Below, one piece after another: positions 22,090 through 35,523 of a stretch of DNA of 64,000 nucleotides. The translations under genes were made by a program, and so were the position numbers. Position 1 is the stretch's first letter; each line of letters begins with the position of its first letter. Below the pieces are notes generated by a model that saw nothing but the letters and a program-made list of their open reading frames with translations, had not been told where the DNA came from and did not search any database. Source of the DNA: Glycine soja (lineage: Eukaryota > Streptophyta > Magnoliopsida > Fabales > Fabaceae); contig NC_041019.1 of assembly GCF_004193775.1 (NCBI RefSeq), forward strand, positions 39,122,966 to 39,186,965, written 5' to 3'.

Positions 22090-23370
22090 GATATTTTTTT
22101 AATGAGAGATAAATCCAAGAAAAAGAACAAACAAGAAACAAAGACTGAATCTGAAGGATCAAGAACCCTATAGCATCCTTCAGCTGCACTAGAGATTCTA
22201 TGTCAGGACAGGAGGAGGGTAGAAACTCAGCTTCAGTAGAAGTACCAAGCTTAGTCAAAAGATCTCTGCACACATATTTTCCTCTCGCAACGTGTGTTGG
22301 ATACTGAAATTTCACGATCTGGCCATGATTTCTTTTTTCTATCGAAAAATATTAATTTGTTAATTAGTTTTTTTATCTTAATGGTCAAAAAAAAGGTCAT
22401 GAGGATAATCATGATTGACCATGTTGGGGAGATTAAGAGGTGGCACCAGCTATTTAAAAAAAAAAAACAAATCACCCGCTGGTATCTCTAAATTATTCCA
22501 ATTACAACTGTGAATCCCATGATAAAGAGCCAGGATTTCAGCATGCAAGATATCTGTAGCACCACAACTACCATTGAAGCCAGCAATAAAACTTCCTTTC
22601 ATGATCACGAATGATCCCGTCGAACCCAGCACAATGCTCCTTGCGTATCACGCTACCATCAATGTTTAATGCAAAAAGAGCCAACGGGGTTGCATAAAGA
22701 TCAAGCCATATTTCATGACTTGTTCATGCAACCAGGGGAGTTATATTCGGTTTCATATTTCTCCAAACATCACGAGCATTTTGGTTTCCTCCGCAGCACT
22801 AATGCAACCCAAACACGTGCTAGAATCAGTAACCCGTCTTGTGATAGAGAATTGATGTAGCTAGTTGGAAGAGCAACATGGCATATCTGCCATTAAAAAA
22901 ATGCATACAGCTAGCTGGAATTTTAGTCTTCCAAATTCAATCCAATATGACAGCTTTGGTGTCTTGCTATACGAACATCAAAGCCCCCATATTTCTTTGG
23001 TTGGGTATCATGCCCCCACTTAAGATGTGATTTTGGCACATTAATTTTTGTTGATGTGACACTTGAATTTTTTTTAATACTATTCCAACAATGTGCATTC
23101 CATGGGCCAAGAGTGCTGCCAAAACTGAGTTTGCAACGGCGAGGAACCTTCATTTCCATCCAGCCAAGAGAGTCCACCTTCCTTGGAACATTTTGAATCC
23201 CAAACATTTTCCCAAATTGTTTGCGAAACCAATTTGAGTAATATCTAAAATATCCGTTCTGATGTCCCCAGACAATCTCCGGGAAGCAAAAGCTCTAGAC
23301 TTCTCAACATTAATTTTCAATCCACGGGTTAAGGCAATCAGGTCCGATCAATCCTTGAAAAAGTAATTTA
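22090..23370 (-). mobile_element. RNase H-type LINE remnant, copy B
   Basis: A second, separate minus-strand remnant. 23345-22923 reads as the end of the reverse transcriptase (GLKINVEKSRAFASRRLS, then LKWGHDTQPKKYGGFDVR). 22632-22450 is an RNase H piece (KGSFIAGFNGSCGATDILHAE). 22280-22120 is the RNase H tail (LLTKLGTSTEAEF). Numerous stops and gaps. Similarity ends near 23370, consistent with 5' truncation. Confidence 0.65.
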
Positions 23371-25600
23371 ATAAAATTAATTAAATAAAGAAATCACATG
23401 TTGAATTCTTTTTGACTATCCCAAAGTCAATCAAAATCAGTTTTAACATAAAAATTAGATTAATTTTTTTTTATAAACCACAAGTATATTTTTCATTATA
23501 ATCATATTTAAGTTAGATAAGATTATTATGTGTGACACAATTTCTTCTCTAATATCTAATATTTAACGTAATTATAAATCCATAATTTGAACGTTATGTT
23601 TAGTTAAACTAGATTGAATCAGTTGAGTGTTTACAAATTTGGATTTAATTGCCAATTTTTTGTTTTATTAAAATTTAAAAGTGAATTTTTCAGTCTTTTC
23701 AGTATATATAGAAGTTTCGAACTATAGGCAAATGTCAGTTAATACCTTTAGATTAAGGAAATAAAAATTAAAGTTCTTAATGTCAATTAATTTTTTTTCT
23801 TTCTTTATAATTTTATAATTGTTTATATGTCTAACTTTTAATAAATAATAATTTTCATAAACAAAATTATTTTTATACAAAATTGAAATTAAATTTTTTT
23901 ATTAGATGAAGATAACCTTAATTGTTTTTATAATAACAAGCACACAATTAATTTTACACAACTTTATACTAATTAACATTAACTAGTATTAGAGTAACAA
24001 CATACAAAACTAATTTTATATAATTTTATACTAATTAACTTTAAAAAAATATATTTATATCGATGAAAATTTTCAAGAGAGCTGGATTCGTGCCTGTAAC
24101 GCCAATACTCCCAAGCTACACATAACTAAGACCCTTATTTATTTTAAAAGGTTCAAGTGAGCTGATTTCCAATAGTTTTTATCATTATAAAGAATAATCT
24201 TTAAAGAGTTTTCTTTCATTATCATTCTTCATTTATAATAAGTAACTTATATATAACTATTATACTAAAATATGAAGGATGAGGATAGAGAGTGACTCTT
24301 CTAGAATTACCCTCGCAGTTACTTGATCACTCCTTTTATCAGGATTAATTAAGAGTCACAAACCACATTTCACTCTTATTCTTGAGTTCAGTTGAATTCT
24401 ACCAAATTCAATAGCATTGTTCTCATGAGAAGGGGAGTAATTACAAGCAAACCAAAAGATATAGTGGCTTAATAACATGCCCGTTGACACTTCGTAATGT
24501 GTCAATTGATTTAAACTTATTTGTTGAAGAAAAACTTAATAAAATAAGTAATTATTTTATTTTATTTTTAATGTGTTTGTCTAAATTACTTTTTACTTAA
24601 AATAAACATTTTTCTGCTTATTTGGATAAGCAAATCCTATTTACTTATTAAATAAGCATTTTTTGAAAGAAAAAAAAAACTTATTCTAAAATTACTTATT
24701 TTAAGTTTTAAACAAAATGACCCATTATAAAGTCCATGAAAAGTAATTTCTCTAAAAACTAGAGTAACAAAGATAATCCAAAACTAAAAATTTCCGGGGA
24801 AAGCACATCCTCTAGTAAAATCCAAGATTTACTGTTAAGCGCTCGCTATTTGTTACAATGTATTACAGAAAATATTTCTTTTGTGCATATATGCATCTGG
24901 TATTAAAATACATCTGAATTTGAGTAGCATACTTTGTGTATATGTCCTCTGTACAGAAAAGCCAATAAGAAAATAAATGTGGTTAGCACACTCAGTTATA
25001 CATTTAAAAGGAGTATTTGAAGTCCAGAATCTTCATAAAAAATTCTTGTTGCCTTCTATACATTGGGGCTATGCACTCCCCATAGCCCACATTCCTCAAG
25101 CCTGAAAAGAAATGAATATTACAAGATACCAGTGTTTCTTTCAGGGAGTCAGAGAGTATAAAATTGTGTTTATATAAATAGAAGGAAAGTCACCTATATG
25201 ATAATGAGAGTAATTCTTTTATATAAGCCAATAGAAGTTTAGCTCTGGTAGTAATTCAGCTGTAAAGTATCAAAAACAATGGACTGCAAACTGATGCTGA
25301 AAAACGGGCTCATCTTCCTGGGGCATAACTTCTATTTTTAGGCCAACATGAATTTCTTCCCTGTTTTTTAGGAAAAGTTATCAATTTATCATCTGTATAT
25401 ACTATATACAAGCATTCAAATAAATAGAAAAGCTTATCACCAAAACCCATTTACGACCTCATCTTCTGAGAATAACACGTTAAAACAATACAATAAGATG
25501 TGTGCACAACTCAAACTGAGTAATATATTAGTAAAATGTAATGCAGAGATGTGCACAACTCAAATTGATCAAGGACCTCAATTTAAGGTATAGTGAGGAG
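23371..25600. other. AT-rich intergenic DNA
   Basis: Long AT-rich spacer with tracts such as repeated TTTTATAC/AATTAAC. No coding region recognised. The right part (about 24900-25900) is the 3' flank of the SEC14-like gene. Confidence 0.5.
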
Positions 25601-26651
25601 AATATGATGGTGGTGGTGGATGTAGCTTTACTTTTGGATCCTTACAATCGTAATCCACTTGGAAGAGTTTCCTATACAAATTAGCATTTATGTGTCCTTA
25701 ATACTGAAAGCTCAACTATGTGAGAAGGACTTCTGCAATTTTTACCAGAAGGATAGGATATAAAAAGGAGTTATTGTGTGTGTACTCTAAAGAGAAATCT
25801 CGGGCAAAAGATTTTAACACTCACTCAGTAGAAATAAACGTAATTCATTGTTTTTCATCAGATGAATAGAAAGGTATGCACTTGGATCAAAGCAGCATTA
25901 TAAGACAGTCCATTAAATTTATATATTTTTTCAAACCGAAACTGGGGGGCAACAGCAACTTACGTCAAATTTACTCTCCTTTAAGCTTTCCAATGACTCG
26001 GCAAGCTCAACTTGCTTTGAAGCAGTTGCTAGCAGGGCCTAACATGAGCAGAAAACTCAATCAACACAATACTGTAAAATCTCTAAACATGAAACACAAA
26101 GTGAACAATTGTGGTAGATTGGCACTACCTTCTTTGTTTTTTGCAAGTCATATTCTATACATTTTATGCGACTCAATGACTCTTGAAGAATATCCTCTTT
26201 TTCAGGAGGAATTGTATTAGGTTTATTAGCCATCTCAGTTACCACTGCCTCTAAATTCTGAATTCTTTGCCAAAGTGGCTCTTTTATCGCCGGAGTCATT
26301 AATTGTTCCTCGGAATTGGATTGAGCCGATTTGGTTTTCTCATGGCTTCTTGGTTGGTTGTCTACAGAGCGAACCACAAAACATTTCCCCAATGCCGCAA
26401 ATACTACATAAATACAAGTTAACAATTTGACTGCGATTTGAGCCAAAATACTTATAATATATGGAATTGGCTTCTCCTGTAATCTTCTGAGATAATTGTT
26501 GTTTGAATCACCTATCAGATTCACCAATTTTTACATTTAGTATAGAATACAAAATTCTCCTTACTAGAAAAGGAAACAAAATGAAGATTCCAAATGCCTC
26601 AAACTAGTGATAAAGTTGTGAGATACAACTTTCAGCAACAAATAATATGAA

Positions 26652-27412
26652 GGATAAAATATGTTTTTTGTCCTTATAAAATTATTAAAGTTTGGATTTC
26701 GTCCCTACAAAAAACTTCATCCGTTTTTATCCTCATAAAATTATAATGTGCCATTTTTTGTCTTGGAGCAAGGTTTGCTTGTATTCAAACCTACGATGAT
26801 GATTTTTTACATTGATTATACATATAACCAATGTAAATGTAACTTTTTCTACATCAGTTATGCATATAACCAGTGTAAAAAAGTTATACACATAGATTCA
26901 GATTGCTCTTGGCCAAAAAATGTCATATTATAATTTGGCTTAAATATGTTTTTGATCCTTAATAAATACTCGATTTATGTGTTTGTTTCCTAATAAATTT
27001 TTGTTTTGTGTTGAGTCCCTAATAAAATAACACTTTTATTTTTATCCTAGATATTTTGTGTCTCTGATAAATTAAAAAATCTTGTGTTTGCTTCCTAATA
27101 AATTAGCAAATTTTGTTTTAGTCTGTATTAACAACAAATGAGAAATATTTATCATGGAGCAAATACAAAATTTGCTAATTTATGAGGGGCTAAAAATAAA
27201 TGTCAAGGATCAAAAGTAAAATTGTTGTTTTATTAAAGACTCATTGCTAAACAATAATTTATTAGGGAGTAAATCCAAAATCGGATATTTATTAAGGATC
27301 AAAAACATATTTAAGCCTTATAATTTTATGAGGATAAAAACAGACGAAAAATTTTACAGGGACAAAATCCGAACTTCACGAATTTTAGAAGGATAAAAAA
27401 CATATTTGAGCC
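26652..27412. mobile_element. MULE-type MITE, outer
   Basis: Ends GGATAAAATATGTTTTTTGTCC (start, shown to 20 bases as GGATAAAATATGTTTTTTGT) and, reversed, GGCTCAAATATGTTTTTTAT, with TIR similarity continuing about 50 bp. Flanks TAATATGAA (26643-26651) and TAATATTAA (27413-27421) match in 8 of 9 bases, the target-duplication length of Mutator-like elements. It lies in a SEC14-like gene intron and has no coding region. Confidence 0.75.
26937..27317. mobile_element. MULE-type MITE, nested inner copy
   Basis: Ends read GGCTTAAATATGTTTTTGAT on both strands, with TIRs of about 40 bp. A perfect 9-bp duplication TTATAATTT flanks it at 26928-26936 and 27318-27326. It is inserted inside the MITE at 26652-27412 and is similar in its terminal motif, so it is a younger member of the same family. 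Non-autonomous. Confidence 0.88.
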
Positions 27413-27906
27413 TAATATTAAACTACACACATACACACTAAGATTTCAATTGAAGTCTCTGGCACTAAGAAAAACAAAGTAACAAATATCAATCCCGTAC
27501 TTGAAACACAGATCTCCCTAGGAACTTCCATCCCATCCTGACCTCTCATTCTGTGGGTGTGACTTGGTTAAGCATGGACAAAATGAAATAATTTGCCTAA
27601 CAAATTTAAACTACATGTTTCTCCTTTCATGCTCTCATGGCTAAAGTCAGGCATCTAAACCAATATTGTTCACAGGTTACACCGCAAGTTCTATTATCAT
27701 CATTTATAAGCCATAAAACAAGTTCATCCTCTAATAAATATATGCAAAAAGAATGAATTAGAGATCAACCCCTAATTAGAAGAAGAAGAAAAAGAAGCTG
27801 TGATAAGGAATCACATACTTATTGAATCAACATCCCCAACAACTTCTCTGGCAGCATTTAAAGGCTCAAGTACATTGTCGGTAGGTGCAGAGTCTCTCAT
27901 CCTTTT

Positions 27907-29780
27907 CTGAAATATGGTTCCATATCATATGAGTTGCAGATAACCTATAGTTCAGCAAAAGTTCAAAGATAAAAGACTATAATCACACAAAAGGAGAAAT
28001 AGACAAGTTCCTCAAATTTATCTTCTAGGGAGCATTTATACAAGCGTATATGGATTTATGGAAATGACTTGTGACCTTAGTTATTGTAAGTTTTCTTTAG
28101 CTTATTAAAATAAGCTTCATGGAGAACCTAATCCAAATAAACTCGTTTTAACTTGTTTCAGTAAGCTCCAAAGTTAAACTTGTAAATAAGCACTAATTTG
28201 ATCAGAGCTTATAGAATAAGTTCTTAATTAAATAGTTTACCTAAGAGTTCCCTTAACCATCTTAAGTAGTAAATCTTATAGACTTCCAATTTTGTTCTGC
28301 ATCATTTTGTTTATTTCAATTAAGTTTAAAGTTTAATCAATCAAATCCTAAAATTTTTAAATTTGGCATCTATGGTATTACATAGACATATCTCTATCAA
28401 ATGGCTTTACTGGTATGGAGCCCAAGAAAATAGCCTATTAACCATCAATTTATTCAGAGAAACCCAATATAAAAATAACCAATTGAATATTTAAGCTACT
28501 AATTTCTATTTTATTTGAAATCTATTTCTTTTGGTTTAACTTATCCTCAACTTTTTTAAATGGCATAAAAATTATCCCAAATGACAGACTAAGCTGAAGT
28601 GGGAACCAAGAAAGTGCTTTATCATTCAAAGAAACTGAAAGACAAAAGGTAAGATGCAGAACCTCAATGTTCAACAAGAAAGAAAAGAAATCTGTTTTTC
28701 TTGAATTTAACAGATATCTATAGCTTTGGATAAGTAAACCATTAAGATTCACATGCTAATATCAAAATGAAATAGTATCTACATAAACTCAAAACCGATG
28801 AAGCATGTAACTCACAGTAGCATCAACCATCCCCCATTTTGTTCCCTAAATCACATACATACCTTCATACTACAGTTTTGACATCCACAACCATAATTTG
28901 GTAGCACTGTGATGAAATTATTCTTGCTGTGATAAAAAGATGACATGTGTACAAATATACATAACACTACACCTATAGTAATAGAATTCCTTTTCATTTG
29001 GATCAGTTCTGTCTTCATTGGTTTCACTAAAATAAGCTAAGGGTTACCACAGCATTCCTTTGCCTTACAATCATGTGTAAGAAACGAATACTGGTGAATT
29101 TTTGTTCATGGCAAATAGACATGGTAGTTGTTAATCACATTTGCAATTCTTTCGGATTTTGAGATATTGAATGCTCTATATTCTAGATTTTTTTCAATTT
29201 GTTGTGAATGTAAATTTAGAGAGGGTGAGCTTGAAATAAGTGTAAATATAGAGACATGCTACGAACCTCAGGATTTACAGTGTAACTTACAAATGACCTA
29301 CTTTCAAGTATCAACAAAGGACCACTAGCAGGAATCAAAACGATCTTTGTATTTTAGATTGATTGAATTTAAAAGTAGTCCATTTTCAACATGCAATGAA
29401 GTGCTCTACAGAAATGCACAGACAACATTTTGATGCACATTGAATTTTTCATTTTCAAATTGTACAATTTTTTTTATTTTTAAAAATGGACTAGCATTTA
29501 CAGGATTCTACTGGAAATTTACTTGATACCAGTGTTATCAACTGCAGATCACAAATATGGTGGAAAGCCAATAATCTGCTATATCATATAACGGATAGCA
29601 TCATGGATAACTAGAGGAAGTCGCATAGCAGCTGAAATATATGATATATATCGTGAATGCATACAAAAAAAAATTATGCAAATAAAAATAAAATGCACAA
29701 AATTTGGCATCATATTAACCCAAATTCAATTAACATAGTCTCTAATGGAGGATATTACTAATTATACCATTGGTTAATTG
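27907..29780. other. SEC14-like gene intron, left of LINE
   Basis: Intron DNA without recognisable gene. 28060-28260 is rich in AAGCTTAT/ATAAGCTT-like short inverted repeats and may be an old MITE, with undefined ends. Confidence 0.35.
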
Positions 29781-29931
29781 TTTTTTTTTTTGCACAGCAA
29801 AAATCAATATATTATATATGAAATTCAGTACTAGGTGTACTGAAGATACAAAGATAAAAGCAAGACAATTACAGTCTGCATCCCATTAGGAGAGACCGAA
29901 GGCAGCCCACAAAAATACAAACCCATCCCCT

Positions 29932-32900
29932 CTAGGAGAAAACATCCTTTAGATTGGTTGACCAGAAAGTAAAATGCATATTGAAGTCCTTCTCCACACA
30001 TTTTAGCCAGGACCAGGTGTGGAACAAGGCATCATCCATGACCTTTTCAGGAGTGAACGGCTGGTTCTTGAAAAGCATGGCATTTCTATGATACCAAATG
30101 GAGAAGGACAGGGCTAGCCACAAAAATTCCCATCTTTTGTTTGTCATAGCTTTGCTATTCCACTGGGTGAATTGTAAAAAGTGATTCTTTGGATCTATGG
30201 AATGAGGACCCACTCTATTAACCCATCTCATTGTCTCCCACCAAAGACTCCTAGTCTTTTCACAGTTGAACATAAGATGATAAATCGATTCTTCTTCATG
30301 GTCACATAGAGGACAGTTATAAGACGACATTGTGACCTGTCTCTTTCTGAGATTGTCCCTAGTAGGAAGTCTATTTTTGAAAAATCTCCAAGAAAAAGCA
30401 CTCACTTTTGGAGGAATTTTCAATTTCCACATACTTTTAAGAACATTGTCTTCACTATCACTATGGTGAGACTCCTGCAGCACTTTGTAGGCAGATTTTG
30501 TTGAAAAAATTCCATTAGTATCTGGCTTCCACCAAAGGAAATCTCTGCTGGATTGGTGAATGTGAGTAGAATCGATCTCAGCTAGGAAATCAGCTGCCAA
30601 GTGAATTTCATGATCAAAAAAGTCCCTTCTCCATGATAACTTCCATTCCCACCTACCCTCCACAAAATCTCCATAGAATTGATTGATGAATTCTGCTGTT
30701 TACTTATTAAATATAATTGGGGATATTTTCCTTGGAGATTACAGTTGTCCTCCATCCATTTATCCTTCCAGAAACTGATACTGGACCCCCTTCCCACCCT
30801 CCATTTTAAATTATCAATAAAACAGTCATTGTGTTGCTGCTGAAAGATGCTATTCAAATCCTGCCACCATTGGGAAGTGAAGTTCCTCCTTCCACCAGAA
30901 ATCAACTCCTTCCACCCACCATACTTAGAGATTAAAATTCTAGACCAAGGTTGGTCATGATTATTAGCCAGCTGCCACCCCCATTTGCCAAGTAAAGCTT
31001 CATTAAATAAAGATAGGTCTTTAATCCCTAGACCCCCTTTGTTCTTAGGAAGAAAAACTTTGTCCCACTTCACCCAAGGAATCTTGTTGGCCTCTTGGTG
31101 ACCTCCCCACAGAAAATTTCTCTGGATGGAGACAATTTTGCACCACTTTTTTGGGGATCCTAAAGAAGGATAGAAGGTAGATAGGTAAGGCTGAGAAGAC
31201 AGAATTAATAAGGGTGATTCTGCCCCCTATTGATAGAGTTCCTTGCTTCCATTTTGCAAGTTTGACTTCAAAATTCCTTACAATAGGCTGCCACACAATC
31301 CAGCTCTTAGAGGACACCCCAACTGGAATTCCAAGGTAAATAAAAGGAAAATCCATAGTACTGCAGTTAAGGAATTGGGCAGCTTCCCTACACCAGCTTA
31401 CAGATTTACCCAAACAACCAAAGTGACTTTTAGAGTAATTTATCTTGAGGCCAGATGCCTCCTCAAAGCACCTCATAACACATTTTAAGGTTCTAACATT
31501 ATGCTTAGTAGCATCTCCAAAAAACAGGCTATCATCAGCATATTGGAGGATGTTCACTTCTTCTTTTAAGGATCCCACTATGTAGCTTCTGAACAGATTC
31601 TTGGACACAGCTGACCTCATCAAACCTGTGAGACCTTCCGCTACAATATTGAAGAGGAAAGGTGCAAGGGGATCACCTTGCCTTAGACCTCTCTTAGGGG
31701 TAAACTCCTTAGATGGACTCCCATTAACTAAAATGGATATGGTTGCAGTAGTTAGACAACCATTTATCCATTTCCTCCACCTTTCACAAAATCCCATCCT
31801 CATGAGCATGTAGTCAAGAAAACCCCAAGAAACCGAGTCATATGCCTTTTCAAAGTCCGCTTTGAAGACCATGCAGGGTTTACTTCTAGATTTGGCCTCA
31901 GCTATAGCCTCATTGGCAATTAAGACACCATGAAGAATGTGTCTCCCCTTCATAAAAGTCGTTTGCCTTTCATCTATAAGGTGAGGTAATACAACAGCCA
32001 ACCTCTTGGCCAAAACTTTTGCCACAATTTTATAGACACACCCTATAAGGGAGATGGGTCTATAATCATTGAAATATTGGGGGTCATTAATCTTTGGAAT
32101 GAGGGCTATAAAGGAAGCATTAGTTCCTTTTGGAAAGGATCCATTGATATAGAATTCATCCATGAATCTCATGATGTCTATTTTAAAAAATCTCCCAAAA
32201 GTGTTTAATGAAATTAAAATTCAAGCCATCCGGGCCAGGGCTTTTGTCCCCCCCACAATCCCAAACTGCAGATTTGATCTTCAATTCATTAAATCTGGAC
32301 ACTAGGCTTTCTTTGTCTCTTAGATCCAGAGAGGAGAAGTAAACACCATCCAGTGTTGGCCTGTTAGAACATTCCTCCAGAAATCTGTCTTTGAAATAAA
32401 TGACAGCTGCATTTTTAACCCTACAAGGTTCATGAATCCACACATCATCCATGAAAATACTTGGTATAGCATTTTTTCTTCTTCTATGGTTGATCAATCT
32501 GTGAAAATACGTAGAGTTGTTGTCCCCTTCTTTTAGCCATTTAACTCTAGCCTTTTGTCTCAACATAGATTCATATGCATAAGCTGCCTCCCACAATTGG
32601 ACTTGAAGAGATTTCTTAAGAGTGACTTCCACTTGGGATAGAGGTCTGTCATTTATATCATTCTCCAAAGCATTCAGCTCCTTTTTAATCATAATAACTT
32701 TTCTAGCATTAGCTTCACCATTTGTTAAACTCCACTGCTTTATGCACTGTTTGAGGAGTTTTATTTTATGATTCAGAACATATCCTCCCCATCCTGGAGG
32801 ATGATAATTGTCCCATTGCTGCTGAACTAGTTGCTGAAAACCCTTGTCCTTCAACCACCAATCCATAACCTTGAAAGGTTTTGGCCCCCAATCTATGTTC

Positions 32901-33607
32901 TTTGACTTCAACAAGATGGGGCAGTGGTATGAAAAGTCTCTGTCAAGCACATACTGTGTAGAGTCAGGCCACTGCAGCAGCCAATCATCTGATATAAGGA
33001 ACCTGTCCAGTCTACTCATAGCACTGCCATTAGGTCTGCACCAAGTGAATCTTCTCCCAACAGACCTAACATCCTCTAAGTTCATGTCTGAAATCCAAGC
33101 ATTGAATTCAGAAATGCTAGGATCCACACTTACAGACTGGGCTGAGCTCACCCTCTCATCTTGGTGTCTTATAGAATTGAAGTCACCTAATACACACCAC
33201 ATGGCTGCTTGTGAAGCTGTCTTCAACTGCAGGATCTCTTCCCATTGCTGCCTCTTTCTTTGAAGTTCACAGGGTGCATAGACATTGATTATGGAAACCC
33301 TTTTGTTGTCCTTAATCCACTTCCCTTCCAACAAAATAAACCCATTCCCTACTACCTTTCTGTCTACTATATAAGAGTCATTGTTCCATATACATAAGAG
33401 GCCACCAGCAAAACTAGTTGCAGGAGCAAACTCCGAGGAAACATTACAGTCAGCCCATAAATACTGACATAGTTTTCTATCAATAGACTCCATTTTTGTT
33501 TCTTGGATGCAAAGAACATCAAGATTGTTAGTCAAAGTGAGCTTTCTAATGGCTGACCTTTTAACAGCCCCACCCAAGCCTCTAGAATTAAAGGTTAAAA
33601 TATTCAT
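29932..33607 (-). pseudogene. LINE ORF2: endonuclease and reverse transcriptase
   Basis: An APE-type endonuclease (MNILTFNSRGLGG, LDVLCIQETKM, LGDFNSIRHQDER, SRLDRFLISDDW) is followed by a reverse transcriptase (FMKGRHILHGVLIANEA, ADFEKAYDSVSW, GLRQGDPLAPFLFN, the YADD active site). It ends with a zf-RVT zinc ribbon (CPLCDHEEESIYHLMFNC) and a C-terminal tail. The enzyme nicks target DNA and copies the element's RNA. Three one-base indels break it: an A6 run at 32185-32190, near 31136-31139, and a lost base near 30674. Segments are 33607-32183, 32172-31045, 31073-30582 and 30663-29932. Catalytic motifs themselves are preserved. Confidence 0.88.
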
Positions 33608-35523
33608 GAGGCAAGAGTATTCCTTCCCATCATAGCTGGTGAAGCTACCACATCCTCACTAAAGTGACCATCAAAAGTCAAACCCAAGTGTCTAGCTATT
33701 TCATGGTGGAAAACCTCCTCATCCTCTGCAAGAGCATTGGTGAAACTGGTTGAAGAAATAGGGCTGAGACAGGTCTGGGTCTGAGGTGTAACGACATCAG
33801 CTGGGTGCACCCCCCCTGACACATCATCTTCCCTATAGATGAGGCCACTGTCTGCAATGTCCAGAGGTGATGACTTATTGTCATTCCTACTGGTCTCAGC
33901 AATCTTTGTGTGGCCCGAATACCTACTTCCTGCACCCACCTTTTTTCTAGAGTACACCTTGAGGTTATGGGTAGTTTCTTCTCCAATTGATTCTGGGCCT
34001 TTAATATTCAGGCCCAAATTCTGCATTACCCCTTCTGGCCCCCTATTGTGAATGCTATTATTCAAACCGTGACTCACTTTAGTTGGGGAATTTAAACTTG
34101 TATTGACCGCAGGACATAGAACTGGAGTAATATCCTCTGGGCTATATTGAAGGACCCTAAGGTCAGCGCCTTTGACTATGTCATCTTCCTTGGGGCCAGC
34201 GTCTTCTTTTTCCTCAATCGGCAATGTCTTCTGAGCAAGGGAAGAGATCCTACGAGCCTCCATTCCGCTTCCATGCAAAGGCTCTGTGAGAGGACCGTTG
34301 AAGACCTCCTGTCGCGTGGCGCAGTGTAGCAAGCTCATAGCAGGAAGCGGCTCCCGCTGGTGAAGTGACACGTCTCCATCAGAGGAGACCTCGGAATCTG
34401 CACACCATAGATTGATGTCGTTGATCCACCTTCGCCTCCGCTTGTCCTTCCTGTATTCCGACGAGGCTCCGTTAGGGACGCAAGTAATGGAATCTTTGTC
34501 GGAATCCTCCATTACCGTCGTGAACGGTGATGGCGGAAAAGTCTCTAACTCCGGCCGCCACCCTCATTTTCCGATAGGTCGAGCTACCTCCTCCCTCAGA
34601 AACAAGTGATGCTCATTGTCATTAACCATAGCCATCATCGATTTGGAGAAGATTGGTTTCTCCTTTGTGTGAATCAGAATCCGCGCGACATCAAGCCTCG
34701 AACGGTCGGCTGTCTCCTCGTCGAGTTCAACAATCTCTCCAAATGTCGAAAGCAAGGTCTGAAAGTGCTCTGTGTCCCATATCTCCAGGGGAACACCCCA
34801 GATATGAATCCATATCAGCATGAATTCAGTCTTCATCTCTGGCGTCCATTTCTGGATTGAAAAAATGGTTGACTCTCCGTTGGATTGTTCTCTACGGTTG
34901 AGTTTGTCTGCTTTAGCCTCGTCCATATCTTGAAGGATAATGGTGTCGTCCCCCCAGTATGATACCTTCACATCCATACCTACCATCTCCTAAACCTCAT
35001 CCACCGCCTTCTCAAACATACCTCTATTTTTTAAACGGCCCACCCAGAGATTATCCAACCAACTAGTTTTGTCCTTCCCAGTTTGAATAACTACGGAAAC
35101 GTCAGAAACTTCTGGTCCCTTCTTCCCCATCAAAGGCATCGTAATCTCCTTCTTTTTCATCTTATGGTCGTGCTTGACAGCTTCAGCGTACGATTTCATA
35201 CTAGTGGAGGTCGTACTGTTGATTCTGGCTTGTTTGGGTTCCATAGGATTCATGGATACCTTCCTTACTCGAACCACTTCACCCCCTGTTCTTCCCACTT
35301 CCCTTTTACCTCCTCTCTGAAACTTGGGTTTGTTGACAAACAACTTCTTCCCTTCTATGTAGATTTTGTTATCCAGTTGTCTCTCCAACCAACCTGCGTC
35401 CTCCACGCCTTTGAAGCGGACGAAACCATAACGTTGACCCTGTTTATTCTTTGATTGAGGTATAAACACCTCCCACACTTTTCCCCACTCCTGGAATAGA
35501 TTCCAGAGGTAAGTTTCATTCAT
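33604..35523 (-). pseudogene. LINE ORF1 (RRM, nucleic-acid-binding)
   Basis: One frame runs from 35649 to a TGA at 33604-33606, broken by two in-frame stops: TAG at 34990-34992 and TGA at 34564-34566. The N-terminal part has an RNA-recognition motif (YFSHFP before the first Met, YGFVRFKGVEDAGWLERQL). The centre resembles the DUF4283/gag-like region of plant LINEs (WGVPLEIWDTEHFQTLLSTF). The C-terminal third is low-complexity and polar. ORF1 proteins coat the element's RNA. Its stop overlaps the ORF2 start as ATGA (33607-33604), an arrangement suited to stop-restart translation. Normal length for this family apart from the stops. Confidence 0.8.

Noticed and set aside
32844..33263. 139-codon plus-strand ORF
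   Set aside because: It lies antisense to the LINE endonuclease, which has clear family motifs. A shadow frame.
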